Counted from the stretch's first letter, positions 22,104-34,534 are shown. The stretch is 64,000 nucleotides of DNA from Agelaius tricolor (GCA_023055355.1 JALJCS010000007.1:2274001-2338000), one strand, 5' to 3'. Program-made: numbers and translations. Notes: generated by a model from the letters alone, not told the origin.

Positions 22104-23744
22104 TTTTATGTGAACTGGATTTGTGAACTCAATTTCACCTACAAAGAGGAAATTTTTTTGAATGCTGCTGCATTGTTCTCCATGGAAGAAAGAAAAAATA
22201 ACCTCACAACTGTATTTTAACTGCTTCAGTAGCCAACAAGTCAGGTCTTGCAAATAGGAAACAATTACTTGCACAGGTAATTATTGCTTTAGTTTGAATG
22301 TCAGCTAATATTTACTTTTCAACCAGCAGATTCTGATGCTTGCAGGAGGACAGGAGAAATTTGCTGTAGGCTCCTCTATTTATAAACCTACAGAATTTTT
22401 ATGGCTTCTTAATATAGTCATGAAGCTGAATTTATTTTGTTCATTAATATTGGCTTTGCATCTCAGCATATCTGTACAGGCTTTTTTCCAAATGAAAAAT
22501 TCATTTTTGCTTGGAGCAGCCTCAGATGAGGAAGGTCCTTGCCCATGGCAAGGGATAGAACTGGGGGATTTTTTAAAGATGATCAGGGAAGTTTTCAGCA
22601 CAAAGAGTTGACAGTTTCTGATCCATACAGGTAAGGAGAGAAGAGGCAAACAATTTTCTGTGATATATTCTGTAGGAATATGTCACATTATTGTGAACTG
22701 GTGGCACTTATTAGTCAGTGAGAAGGAACAAATTTCCAAATTTTTGTTCCAAATGGCACCAAATTTGTGCCATTTCCAGGGCACGAATCAGCACCTAAAT
22801 CAGGAATCCTAAAGCACCCAGTGCCATGAATCCTCCTTCTTCCAAAGCTAAAAAAGAAACCATACAAGCACTATTTGTGTTTTATATACATTCAGTTCCT
22901 GATTTTTCTTACATTATTATGTCTTAAAATATCACAGAACAACCATGGCATTTAATCCATCATAAAAAAACCCAAAACCCCCTGTATTTAATGTTATTCT
23001 TAATGTAGCTGTTGCCTTATGGGCTGTGCAAACATTAAAACAAGAAAACAGTAATTCTGTGATAAGCACAACAGGAAATTGGAGGCTGCTGCTGATGAAA
23101 CTGATATCCAGCTGGTAATCTGAGCAATGAACTCACTAAAGCTTTCCTGCACTATAAATTTTATTTCCTGGGATGTATTTAATGTTTTTGTTAGATTTTT
23201 TGGGGGATAGTGCACACTGGGGTCTTTTCATTTTAGAGTCATCACCGTGATTTTGTGGGGTGATAAAATAAATGCTGTGATAAAAAGCATGGTGTGGGGG
23301 CAGAAATGTGAAGTTTGCTGGTGTTTTAGTGTCGGAATTTCCATGCAACAGGGGCTGTTGTGAGGCAGCAGCCAGGAGCTAAAAGGAGGAGGGGGTTTGA
23401 GCAGTGCCCACTCTTTACAAAGGCTGCTTAGTAACCCCAAGCTTGCTGTTTGTTCAGCTATTTCATTAAAAACCAGCAAAAAGCCCTTCTGGAGAGGGGC
23501 AAGGAGAGAAAGCAGCAGCCAGAGAAGGGCAAATGTAATTCCAGGGCACTGAAGCCTTTCCTCAAAGTGGAGACAGCGAACGAAAGTTACAGGGATTTTG
23601 TGAGCTGCTGCTAACCCTAAAGCTGTGACAGCCATTCCCTGGGGCCTGAGAGCATTTATTTATTTGGTTGGTGCTCAGATGAGCTTCTGAGAGGGGAATC
23701 ATCTCATCAGTCAAAGCAGCTCAAGTGCTGCTGGCTTTCAGGAA
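22104..23744. other. Unique intergenic sequence, no gene seen
   Basis: AT-rich unique DNA. The part at 22,860-23,260 has well-mixed, enhancer-like texture, but nothing specific can be claimed. No gene or transposon was recognised. Confidence 0.4.
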
Positions 23745-23965
23745 CTTACAAATCCCAGAATCCCAAATCCCTGGGGCTGGCCCAGCCCTGCCAGCCCATG
23801 CAGTGCCAGCTGTGCCCCATGGGCACCTTGTCCCCAGCCCAGAGCACTCAGTGCCACCTGCAGGGGACACCTGCAGGGCTGGGCACTGCAAAGCTCCCTG
23901 GGCAGCCCCTGCCAAGGCCTGAGCTCCCTTGCCATGGGCAAATTGCTGCTGCTGGCCACCAGACA
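23745..23965 (-). mobile_element. CR1 LINE fragment (minus)
   Basis: Reverse-oriented CR1: 'tcccagaatcccaaatccct', then the long block around 'ccatgggcaccttgtcccca' shared nearly identically with 14,820-14,940, ending near 'ttgctgctgctggccacc'. Near identity over >100 bases suggests the two copies come from the same CR1 subfamily at a similar time. Confidence 0.8.
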
Positions 23966-24104
23966 TTGTCCCAGGGATCACATCTGGTTTGGCTGCTTTA
24001 CAAAGGGTGGTTTGAACCACTTCAGTCTCAGCAGAGAAGCTTTGGAAGTTCTCCTGTGCCACTGAGAGCCAGACTCAGATGGAAGATTGGGATTTTTCAA
24101 ATTC

Positions 24105-24300
24105 TCTGGGCAGGGACACCTCCCACTGTCCCAGGCTGCTCCAGCCCCCGTGTCCAGCCTGGCCTTGGGCACTGCCAGGGATCCAGGGGCAGCCCCAGCT
24201 GCTCTGGGAATTCCATCCCAACCCCTGCCCACTCTCCTAGGAAACAATTCCTAATTCCCAGTATCCAACCTAAATTTCTCCTCTTTCAGTTTCAACCCAT
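24105..24300 (-). mobile_element. CR1 LINE fragment (minus)
   Basis: Reverse of the CR1 3' region: 'gggacacctcccactgtccc', 'ggccttgggcactgccaggg', 'ccaacccctgcccac', then 'gtatccaacctaaatttctc', the reversed 'aggttgga' block. It is reverse-complementary to the + copy at 24,640-24,780, so the two CR1 copies form an imperfect inverted repeat about 400 bases apart. Confidence 0.8.
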
Positions 24301-24634
24301 AGAGTTTCTGGAGCTGATCACTGCCAGTCTCCAGCAGGAGCACAGGGTGACAGCAGGTCCTGCCCTGAAGAAAGAGCAGAGATGGACACCAAACATCTTC
24401 TGGGGGAGAGAGGCGAATCAGCTGTCCAGAAAACTCGAGGGACACAGTTTTGTCCATTTTCTTTTTAATGAGTTTATTTTAAGGTCAAAGAAAGCTGTTA
24501 GGGAGGAAACTTCCCCTGAGGCAATTCTGGGGGCTGGGGAGGCACTGGCTCCCACAGAAGGAAACTTGAGGAAAGAGCAGCGGAATGAGAGAGCTCAGAA
24601 TCAAGGGGAAGGAAAAGCAGCAAAATAGAAACAA

Positions 24635-24838
24635 TGAGAGGGTGGGCAGGGGCTGGGATGGAATTCCCAGAGCAGCTGGGGCTGCCCCTGGATCCCTGGC
24701 AGTGCCCAGGGCCAGGCTGGACACTGGGGCTGGAGCAGCCTGGGACAGTGGGAGGTGTCCCTGCCATGGCAGGGCTGGCACTGGGTGGGCTTTGAGGTCC
24801 CTTCCAACGCAAACCATTCTATAATTCTATAATTCTCT
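24635..24838 (+). mobile_element. CR1 LINE 3' end
   Basis: The best-preserved CR1 end in the window: the 'ccaggctggacactggggct' block, 'ggtgtccctgccatggcagg', 'tttgaggtcccttccaac' and a terminal (ATTCTATA)n tail at 24,815-24,836. Orientation is +. Confidence 0.88.
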
Positions 24839-25450
24839 GATTTCTGTGGTCAGAAACTTTGTAGGACCAATCTCACAGGAAACTGGTTCAAGGCAGTGTG
24901 AAGGAACCTTCTGGAAATTTTGTTAGAAACCAAAGGAATGGGAAATGGAGTAGAGAAGGCCCAGATGGGTAAATTGTGAGTTCTTTTCACAGGTCTGAAA
25001 CACAAATTAGAAACTGCATCAAGGACTTCCAGATGAGCACAGAAACTCAGCATGACCATGTAATGATGAAATCAGAGAGGACTAGGCACAGAATAAATGC
25101 AGTTTTGGGAAACCAAAAATATTGGATGCAGAAAAACACGGGAGATTCTCACTTGGATCCCTGTCCTGAGGCAATGTCCAGCCCCAATAACTGAATAGAG
25201 AATTGATTTGCTTCACCAACCTGAAGACATCAAATCACACCTGGAACTCTGTAAAAATCCATTTCCTCTTGCCAAAACCTCTCAGCCATTTCTGTGCCAG
25301 AGGAGGAGGGCAGGAGAGGATGGAACACAGACCCAGGACCCTGCCAGAGCACAAAATGTCTCATAATTTTCAGAACAGGGCACAGAATTGCTTGGTGCTG
25401 TTGAGAGCAGAGGGGAGATAGTTCTGGAGGGTTCCAGTAGCAGGTGGGTC

Positions 25451-26137
25451 TGTGTCTTGGTTTGGAAAGCCAGGTGTGTGCTGAGGAAGGCAGGAGCCTC
25501 CCTTGAAATGGAAAATGTAAACCCCCTCCCTCTGAATGATTATAATTCTGAAATTAGGGGCTCTCAGGCAAAGATATGGGAATAGGAATAACAGTTCTTT
25601 ACTAGGAAAATTAAAAATACAAATGCAATAGTACAAAAAAACCCCCCACTTCTGCCAGAGTGAGAGCAGTCCCTGTCCCCTGTGTGTCAGGGGGTGGCAC
25701 AGCCCCATCCCATGGGGGCTCAGCCCTCCTGCAGTGCCAGCTGTGGCTCTGCTGGAGCAGGGATCCTGCACAAGGGGGGAGTTTTCCTCTGCAGCTCCAG
25801 GGCTGCTGCAGATGGGCCTGAGCTCCCTCTGGCCATGCAGGGCAGCAGAAGCTGCTCCTCTGGCAATGCACTGGGCAAAGGCTGCTGGGCTGTCCCAGCA
25901 CCTCAGATTGGATCCAGGTAGGAATGCTTGGCTCCTCCCCTGGGCAATGCAGCATCTCCCCATGGGATGATGGGATTGGATCAGCCCTGCAGGGACACTC
26001 AGTGGCCATGGACAGCAGAGATCTCCTGCAGGGAGGATTGGCTGTGGGAGAGAGAAAGGAAAAACTGCCCCATGGACAGCAGAGAACTGCCCCAGCTCTG
26101 ACAGATGGGAACAAAGCACACACTCATCTTACAGTCC
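25451..26137 (-). mobile_element. Solo LTR (minus), passerine type
   Basis: The + strand begins 'tgtgtcttggtttggaaagc', so the minus-strand LTR ends ...CACA. Read on the minus strand it shows a TAAAGAACTG-type polyadenylation region (about 25,585-25,610) and a long GC-rich U3 (25,650-26,100) with repeated 'catggacagcagag' blocks (26,006 and 26,072). No gag or pol sequence is adjacent. The right end is approximate. Confidence 0.6.
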
Positions 26138-26174
26138 AGGACAATCTCCTAGAGGATGGGGCTGTGGAAAGGCA

Positions 26175-26335
26175 AAAATCACAGAATTATGGAATCATGG
26201 AATGGTTTGGGTTGGGAGGGAACTGAAAGATCATTTTGTTCCCCCCCTGCCATGGCAGGGACACCTCCCACTGTCCCAGGCTGCTCCAAGCCCCAGTGTC
26301 CAACCTGGCCTTGGGCACTGCCAAGAACAATTCCT
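26175..26335 (-). mobile_element. CR1 LINE 3' end (minus)
   Basis: Starts with the reversed tail 'cagaattatggaatcatgga', then 'tggtttgggttgggagggaa', 'ccatggcagggacacctccc' and 'ggccttgggcactgccaa'. Lies immediately beside the LTR at 25,451-26,137. Confidence 0.85.
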
Positions 26336-27600
26336 CCCAAAATCAGGGATGGGGCTGCAGGAAAATATCCCAGCAGGAAAATATCATCAGGGCTTGGGCG
26401 GGAGCAGAGCCTGGATGTGATCCACCCTGTCCAACACTGAAGGAGTCAATTAGAGGGAATTCAGGGGGAAAAAAAATAGGCAAGTCAATGAACAAAGATA
26501 AAGAAAACACGTCTTGCAAAGAAAAATTTGAGTGAATGGGAGAAGAAAACACGGAAATAATATATAGACGGAAAATATGAATAAGCATAATAATCAGTTA
26601 AATATTTCAGAGCTTTTAATTAGTTTACACAGGCCTGTTAACATTAGCAGGAATTTCTGGTTTATTTCCAATTATTTAAAAAAAAACTTGTAACAGCTAA
26701 ATCAGACCATTGTGACTGACAGAACTTCAAAATTTTGAGAGGAAGATTTTGATTCAAATCCTTTGGAAGTTCTGCAGAAGAGAATTAGTTGCTTTTGCAA
26801 AACACAACTTTCCTGGGAACCTCCAAATCTGTGAGGGGACAGAAGATTTTATTCCTATCTGTGCTTCCAGGGCGAAGTCACAACATTAAAGCTGAGTCTA
26901 ACCTGGGAGTCCAACATCTAAAACATCTAAAAACCAACTAAAGGTGTCCCTTTAGATGCGTTTTAGATGCTTTTTTCTGTCTTCCCTCGTGGCTCAGGTC
27001 CAGCCCTGCTTCTCTTGCCTCCGAAGTTTGGAGTGAAAGAAGCTTTAAAGAGCAGCTTTGGGCTCCTTTTGGGGGCTTTAGGCTCTTAACCCGGGCTGTT
27101 GTTCCTTTCAGTGACACAGCCAGAGGTCACCCAGCCCTTTTGTCACCCTGGCTGGAAAAGAGCAAGAGGTTGCAGTGCCCACAAAGGCCCTTTGTGCCCC
27201 AGCCCAGCAGCTGAAGCACTTCTGAGCCCCCAGGTTGTGCCAGGCGCTGCCCAGATTTAATAAAGATATCATTTTTCTTTATCCCCTTTTAAAGTTTTAA
27301 ACCTGCTCTGCCTTTCTGCTAATCCTAGCTCACAACAAGAATTAAGTGCACTGGTAATTAACCAACACTGAACCCACCACGCTAGTTAGTGCATTAGCTA
27401 AAAAAATCTAAAACTTAGTAAAATCTCTGCTTAGCAAACCAAACCCACTGTGACAGTGACAGAGGCACTGCTGAGGCTCTGTTTGCTGGGTCACACACAC
27501 AAAAAACCCTTCGGGGGTGGCTTAGGAAGGACTGGGATGTTCCAATCAGGTGCTGCATTGTACATGGTGGCTGCAGTGGAGGGAATTGAGTGATGTGCAC
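26336..27600. other. Unique intergenic sequence, no gene seen
   Basis: AT-rich unique DNA. 27,240-27,420 is rich in TAATTA- and GCTAATC-like cores and could be regulatory, but there is no direct evidence. No gene was recognised. Confidence 0.4.
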
Positions 27601-27619
27601 AAGTGCATTAATTAAATGC

Positions 27620-28090
27620 TCTGAAATATTTAACTTATTTTGCTTATTATGCTTATTATTATTAGAATTATATCATATTTATTATAACTATATTATTATA
27701 TTGCATGTATTATATTATAATGCATATATAGTAATAATAAAATTGTAGAGTATAAAATAATATTATAATATTATTATAGCATTATAATATTATATCATTA
27801 TACTAAGCATTATACTATAATATAATAATATAATAATGTATTATATTATACTATGTTATATTACATGTATTATATTATACTATGTTATATTACATATATT
27901 ATATTTATTATATGTATTATTATATTATATAAAATGTATAATTAATTTTATATTTATTAGTATTTAATTCAATATTTAATGTATTAATTATATTTTAATG
28001 AGATATTTAATTTTATATTTAGTATATTAAAAATATAATTCATTATATTATATTATATTATATTATATTATATTATATTATATTATTTTG
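27620..28090. repeat. AT-rich block ending in (TATTA)n
   Basis: About 450 bases of ATTATAT-type sequence. The final 45 bases (28,041-28,085) are clean TATTA pentamers. A nearly repeated 40-base segment (ACTATGTTATATTACATGT) occurs at about 27,850 and 27,880. Confidence 0.9.
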
Positions 28091-28099
28091 CTTATTCCT

Positions 28100-30410
28100 A
28101 TTTTCCCCCTAGATATTATTTCCATGCTTTCTTCTCCCATTAATTCAAAGTTTTCTTTGCAAACCCTGCTTTCTTTATCTCTGCTTATTGACATGCTTTT
28201 TTTTGGGGTTTTTTCCTGGATTCAGCAGCTCCTGGGAAGGGTCTGAACCCAGCCTGGAGAGTTCTTTGGGGTTGGCAGCCACCCTGGCCACTTGCACAAC
28301 CAGGGATTTTAAGGCTCTTAAAACCCTTAAACTGATATTGGGGCAAATTCGATCGTTTTCAGGCTCTACATGAGCTGATTTCCCACCCGTGGATGATCTG
28401 TGCAGTGCAAGAACTTCAACAGGAAAAAATAATAACAAATCTCCACAGAGCATTCTGCTTCCCTAAGGTGCAGACTGCAACACAATCCCTTCAAAATACT
28501 GGAAAATATCTTGGCAATCAGACAAAATGCTGATTAAAAAACCACATCTGTAGATGAAATTATTACTGACTTTATTTATGAGCGATGCCTGACCAAAATT
28601 TAAAAAAATTCTACTAATTACTTTTTAATAAATTAACTAAAAATTAAATTAATTATTATTAATTAAATAAATATAAATTCTTATTAATTTAAAATTAAAT
28701 ATATTGATTTTAATTAATACATTAAATAAAAAATGTTTAAATTTTAATTTTTTTATTAACAATAATTAATAAATTAAAAATCAGAGAGAGTGCATCAGTG
28801 CCTTTGGGTGAATCCACCCCTTTGCCACCTGCCCAAGGTACTGAAGTGGCTTTCAGGGCTCTCCCAGAGGTTTTTTGGGGGGGGGCTCAGCCCCAGAAAT
28901 TCTGGTTTATGTCACGAGGTAAATAAATATCCTGTCTATTCCTGAGTGCCAGCAGCAACTTGGGGGCAACAAAGCCTCAGTTGTTGAATTATTTATGAAT
29001 GCCAACGTTATTCATTTAGTCCTGGGGTCTCCTCGGTGCTGTTTATGCACACAAGTTATAGATGTAATTTATACAGAGAGAGCACAAAGAGGAGAAATCT
29101 GGAATATTTCGCTCTGCACTGGATGGGGTTCAGAGCCTCAGGACCTCCTTGCTCGTGAACTCCTCTCACTCCTCATTTCAGAGCAGGAAGGCTCTGAGGA
29201 GTTCCCAAGGGGTGATGGATGGGAGCATTTTCACATGGCAGCACCTCAAACATGGCCCATTGCAAAAGAGACAATCTTGTGGACATTTCTCAAATTATCC
29301 CTTTTTTTTCTCCCCTTTAAATTTTTTTTTTTAGTTCTCCTTAACAGGAATTTTTCTTCAGTATAAAGCATCAAAGTGCTGGATGAGACAATTCTGAGTC
29401 TCCAGTCAAATTTCTGTTTTAAGAGCTGTAAGAATTGTGGTCATCAAACTCCAGACCTTCAGCTCTCTGGTTTTTCTGGTGCAGAAAAAGGAATATTTTT
29501 TTGCAGTTCTTGTAGGTATTTCTTTCATTACAAGCTGTAAACTTGGGTGTCAGAACATCATGAGCCAACCTCAAAGAGTTTATCATTGATAACACAAAAT
29601 TTTGCTGCCATTTCTGTTCTTTGCTTTTATATTTGAGGAGAATTTCATCTCCAGCTTGGAGCAATGAAATCAATCCATGCTCGCCTTGGGAGCCAGGAGG
29701 AGCAGTTCCGTGTTTCCATCTGCTCAAACCCACAGGGAACAGTTGCTGATGGGATTTATTTTGCCCATGATGCACTCACTTTTTACCCACTGATGCACTC
29801 TGATTTTTGATTTATTAATTACTATGAATTATTATTAATTTATTTAATTTTTTTGACATTTTGGTCAGGCATTGCTCATAATGGGATTTTTTTTTTTTTG
29901 CCCTACCCAGCTGTCCCCAATTCCTGATGGCTGCACCCCTTTCCCTTTAGATTCCCTTGGATCGACTCCCTCACAAAAGTCACCCCTAGCTTGGTGTCCA
30001 AGGGCTCATATTTGTTTATTGAAATGCTCTCAGGTCAATATTCTGCAGGCATGGAATCCCAGGCAGGATTTTCCTGGGAGTTATTGGCATTATGCTCAAT
30101 AGCATGATGCTGACAGCAAATTTATTGCAGCTTAGAACACCCTGTCAAATCCTGATTCTTTTTTGTGGAATTGAAGGGCAAAACTCACCCTTGAACAAGA
30201 ACATTTCACCCTGAGGCTCAGCAGGCTTTGCACAGACCCTTTTTCCCCCCCTGTTCACCTGATTTTCCGTATTTATTTACTTTTCCACTCAACCACATCC
30301 AACTTTTTGGGATCCCTGGGTGTTGTAGAAGGAACCCATGGAGGCACCTTCAGTTTTATGACAACCCCACGACCCCAGAATGAATATTTGGCCGTGCTTG
30401 GTTCAGATCT
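28100..30410. other. Intergenic sequence, no gene seen
   Basis: Unique DNA with an AT-rich insertion at 28,610-28,780 and a ten-base G run at 28,877-28,887. Short open frames (for example 28,175-28,453 minus and 28,995-29,366 plus) have no domain or splice support. Confidence 0.4.
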
Positions 30411-30414
30411 TAAA

Positions 30415-30730
30415 AAGTTCCATCATGTACAGTAATCATCATAATCATGTGGGCAGCCCCTTCCCCAGTTCCTTCAGCCCTGACTTTTGCCCTTTTTTCT
30501 TGATTGATAAGTGACAGCTTTGCATTCTGGGCCTTGAAATATATATTTACAGTAGTCTAAGAAATTTGTCCTTAATCAGAGGAGGCTTGACTTGCCAGCA
30601 CATCTTTAGAATATTATTGAGTAACTCATTAAAATGTTAATGGCTTCTGTCAGGATTTATTGATCCCGATGTCAGCTTTTCTCAGAATAAGAAATAAAGC
30701 TGATTTTTATCTCATCTTCACACCATGCTG
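30415..30730. promoter_or_regulatory. Candidate conserved non-coding element
   Basis: Unique AT-rich sequence with closely spaced factor-type cores: ATCATCATAATCATG at 30,437-30,451, TTGATTGATAAGTGACAG at 30,501-30,518 (a PBX/MEIS-like TGAT...TGACAG layout) and ACTCATTAAAATGTTAATGG at 30,626-30,645. Without cross-species alignment this is inference from texture. Confidence 0.3.
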
Positions 30731-31825
30731 AGTGATCAGGACTTAAATAGAATAATGAGAAGGGCTTGAGGAGAATAATCAGCATTTATCCAGCACTTGT
30801 GAATACAGACAGAGCCCTTCAGATACACAAGTGGATTTTCTGTGGGGAGCAGAAGGAAAATGAAGAGGACATTTTATCTGGAACATTCTGCCAAATAATT
30901 TTGCTGCTGAAGCAAAGAGAGAAGATGCAGTAACATCAAATGTTTCTGTTGAATAAAACCAGATTTATTTCCCAGCTTAGTAAAATAAAATTCTGAGTTC
31001 CCTTGTTGTTCGGTTTCTACTCCACTGAATTTCCAGAAGACAAAAACATTTGATGTTGTCAACATTTTTGGGGGAATGTGTGGCACTGGACAAAATCCTG
31101 ACTGATCCAGGGAAGCACAGGGAGGGAAAGGGATTTGTTTTCCAAAAGTGATTTTTTTTTTTTTTTCCCCAAACTTCTCATCTCAGGATCTTTCCCAGCA
31201 GGAGCAGCAAGGGGAAAACAGCGAATCCCAGCCTGAGCCCAGCAGAGGCTTGTCAAGGGTCAAGATGAATGAAAAAAATAAGAGAGAAGAATCTGTCTTT
31301 TATATCTTGCTTTAAAAATTATGAACTCAGGACTTTCCTTGTGAGAACATCGAGTGTGGCACAGCCTGAGCAGGATTTTAGCTCCTGGTGGGAGATTTGT
31401 TAATTCAAAAGGACCCTGATATAGAAAAATCAGTTTTTCTTCAATTATTCCATTAAAAATTGGTTTAAATAGCTGCCTACAAGGCAATGCCCTCTGAGCC
31501 TGGAATGTAGGGAATTTCCTCAATACCTGGAAGGTGAGAGGCACTTTCTGGCTGTAGGACTGGGGCATTGAAAGTGGGCTAAAATCCTTACCTGGCTGCG
31601 TTTGTGCTGCAGGGAAAAGCCTAAAAATGTAAATGTCCGCAAGAAAAAGGGCTAAGCCTTCTGATACAAGAGATTCCTTGAAATCTTGTGCTCCTAGAGC
31701 ACAGAAATTAAAATTAGAATTAGAAAAAATGTCGAATTAGGAAAAAAGAAAAAGTGGGTTTTTTGTAATTTGTGTCTAAGGCAAGAGCTACAACCAAAAG
31801 GGTCAACTACAAAAAATGCTGCAAA
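30731..31825. other. Intergenic sequence, no gene seen
   Basis: Unique DNA with a T14 run at 31,152-31,165. No exon or transposon end was recognised. Confidence 0.4.
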
Positions 31826-31826
31826 A

Positions 31827-31827
<1 letters not shown>

Positions 31828-31902
<75 letters not shown>

Positions 31903-31965
31903 AAGAAGAAGAAAAAGAAGAAAAAGAAAAAGAAGAAGAAAAAGAAAAAGAAGTATTTTTACTAT

Positions 31966-31996
<31 letters not shown>

Positions 31997-32030
31997 AAGA
32001 AGAAGAAGAAGAAGAAGAAAAAAAGTATTT

Positions 32031-32101
<71 letters not shown>

Positions 32102-32104
32102 TTT
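31828..32104. repeat. (AAT)n-(GAA)n-(GAA)n-(AAT)n compound array
   Basis: AAT units (31,830-31,873), GAA/AAAGAA units (31,874-31,953), a short unique spacer containing TATTTTTACTATT, GAA units (31,969-32,020), TATTTTT, then AAT units (32,034-32,101). The array reads outwards almost symmetrically from its centre. The K- and N-rich open frame is a repeat translation. Confidence 0.96.
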
Positions 32105-32509
32105 TTTAGGACATACTGAGAGAAGCTGGTTCCTAAATCAGAATTCCTTGTCTGGATATTTTGAGCAGAGCCTGCAGCCAGGCAGAATTTCTCAGAGTTA
32201 TAGCTATGAGGGATATTGTTTTGGATTTATTCAACTTCACCTTTTCATCAGATTAGCCAACATAAGAGGACGATGAAATTTGGCCAAGCAGCCAGATGTC
32301 ATCACGTGCTTAGTGCCTTTTATTCTGGCATTTCCAGAATTTGAGACTCAAACATGGAAAAACCCCAAAATGATGCCTCGTTTATGTGACTTGCAGCTCT
32401 GACTTTCATTAACACTTTTCCTGTGACACTTGCCAATAAATCCTGGAATTACTTGCATTCCTCTAAAAAAAGGAGGGAGGCAACAGCTGGGAGGATGCAG
32501 ACCAGAAAT

Positions 32510-32910
32510 ATTATTTGGTGTGCGATAAAGAGCATGAAATCTGGTTGAAACCTTTATTTAACATCTTAATTTTTAGGTATAAAGTGTGTAATTAATAATA
32601 ATTTCTCAGAGAGGCACTTACATATTAGGAAATTCAATATGCCTATAAGTAATTATACATTTTTTGTGCAGTCCTGTTCAAAATTCAATATAAAAGTTGC
32701 TCGTACATGGAAATGACTTTAGGATCGAGGTCAGGGTTTTTATGGAGTGGTTTGAGATTCCTCAGGATAAAAATGCCATCTAAATGTAAAGATACTGTTT
32801 GTTAGGCATTAGTGCTTTACAGACAGTAAATTTAATGGGCCTGATTTTCATTTACCTTTACAGTCAGATGAGGGATCTATTTTGGAAAAGTCACCACTGT
32901 GGGGAAAGAA
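32510..32910. promoter_or_regulatory. Candidate conserved non-coding element
   Basis: Unique AT-rich sequence with many homeobox-type cores: GTGTAATTAATAATAAT at 32,586-32,602, AGTAATTATAC at 32,648-32,658 and AAATTCAATATG near 32,630. No coding potential or repeat signature. The call rests on texture only. Confidence 0.3.
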
Positions 32911-33290
32911 AAACAATAGCCAGGAAATTGCTAATGTTAATGTGATGTAAAGTCAAGCAACCATTTCCAATCTCGTTTAAACTTTGATTCAGGCAGGGCC
33001 TGGGACCTGCGCTTCATTTTAATCATCTCAGCAGTCCCAGCAGTGGGGACACCACTGAAAATTAGGATTTTTTCTGCCTGCACAGAGGCCTCAGTCAACA
33101 GACTCCAAAATACATTAGCATTTCTCATCCCATCTTAATGGATGGATGGTCTTCTCCCAAAACACGGGCACGGAATGGAAATTTAATGGAGCAGAAAAAC
33201 TTCCCAGGTGGGAGGAGATGGGGAGGGGGAGGCTCATCCCTGGAAAGAAAGAGGGAATCTCAAGGAAAATCCCAACTGAGGTGCTCTGAG

Positions 33291-33749
33291 TGATACCTCA
33301 GGTTTTAATTTTATATTTTTCAGGTTCTGTGTTGCTTCAGTGTGTGGGTCTGGGTTCACATTCTGGGATGGTGAGCTCTGTGCACAGAGCAGGGAGACAA
33401 AACAATTCCTGCTCCAGCTGGGCACCAAGGACAAATGATCCAAATCTCAGCCCCAGAGCACAAACCCCGTGGGCTGGAGAGAGAAAAACAAGCAGGGTGG
33501 GACTGCAGGGGCTAAAGCTGGGATGGGACAATGAACTGCAAGATGCAAATGGAGCAGAACTGATCCCAGGGACAGAGCCCGTGCCCGGCCGTGCATTTTG
33601 GGGCCATTTTGGTTCATCTTGGGTGCAGCCCTGGCTGGGCTCTGGTGCTGCCCAAGGTGCATCCATGGAGGAGATGCTTTGAATGAATCCCTGCTTTATT
33701 CTGTAGCTCTGCCCAGCCTCTGCTCTGGGGCAGCCTGCACAAGGCATCA
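33291..33749 (+). mobile_element. LTR copy 2 of the 2.0/33.3 kb pair, 3'-truncated
   Basis: Aligns with 2,025-2,484 with only a handful of substitutions in the central ~400 bases (for example AAGGACAAAT here against AAGGCCAAAT). The first ~45 bases are more divergent. Homology stops exactly after 'cacaaggcatca', so the R/U5 part and polyA signal are missing here. Confidence 0.75.
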
Positions 33750-33852
33750 GAACAAGATGCCCACACTCCTTCCTCAGCCTGGGGAAACACCTAAAATAGG
33801 AGGGAAGGGATTTCTTGCAGAGGTTTCTCCTACCCCAGGGGATGTGTCCTAT

Positions 33853-33908
33853 CTTCCACAGAGTCCCAGAACAAGCCAGGCTGGAAGGGACCCACAAGGA
33901 TCATCCCC
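33853..33908 (-). mobile_element. Short CR1 LINE 3' end (minus)
   Basis: 'agagtcccagaacaagccag' followed by 'gctggaagggacccacaagg' and 'atcatcccc' is the reversed CR1 3' block. Only about 55 bases remain. Confidence 0.65.
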
Positions 33909-34534
33909 TGTGTCAGCAATAAATAATTTCATCAAAGAACTCCCCACAAACAGAGGCTCCCTCAGAGCTGCCTCCCTCTCAATGGTGCTATTCAAATTAT
34001 TATTATTGGTCATTTTCAGGATTAATCTTGCCAGAGAGCTGCTTGGAGTGTCTGCTGAAAGACAATGTCCCATTGTGCCTTGGGTTTAAAAATAAAGCAC
34101 CCATTCTGAATTTCAGAGCATGTGTTTATAAATAAGACACACTCACAGCCCATATTTTGCACTTTCAGTTTTTAAGTGCTGTGTGATCTCGAATTTGATG
34201 GGCTTTGGGTTTTTTCCCAAACACAAAGATCAGAAAGAGCCATTTTAGGCTGTTTCCAAAGTAATGATGTGCAACTCAGTGTTCTGCACGAGCAGAGATA
34301 TTTATATATATTGAGAATACGTGTTTATCCTTCAAGCTTTGAAAGGCTGCTCACAACAGGAAACATTTACACAATCCTTCAGGCCTCTGCACTCTTTTGA
34401 AGAAATCATTAAAATAAAATTTGCTTCTGACACTCGGGGACTTGAAGAACTGTTGGGTGTTTTGGCGGCTCTTGGAAACTTCTATTTCCCCTTAAAATTG
34501 GCAAGATGTATTTAGTTAGCTTTCTTTTACATCT

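Noticed and set aside
21717..22274. FPFLS-type repeat protein (minus) and KGKGER-type protein (plus)
   Set aside because: Direct translations of the polypurine tract. Stops are absent because the repeat units lack them.
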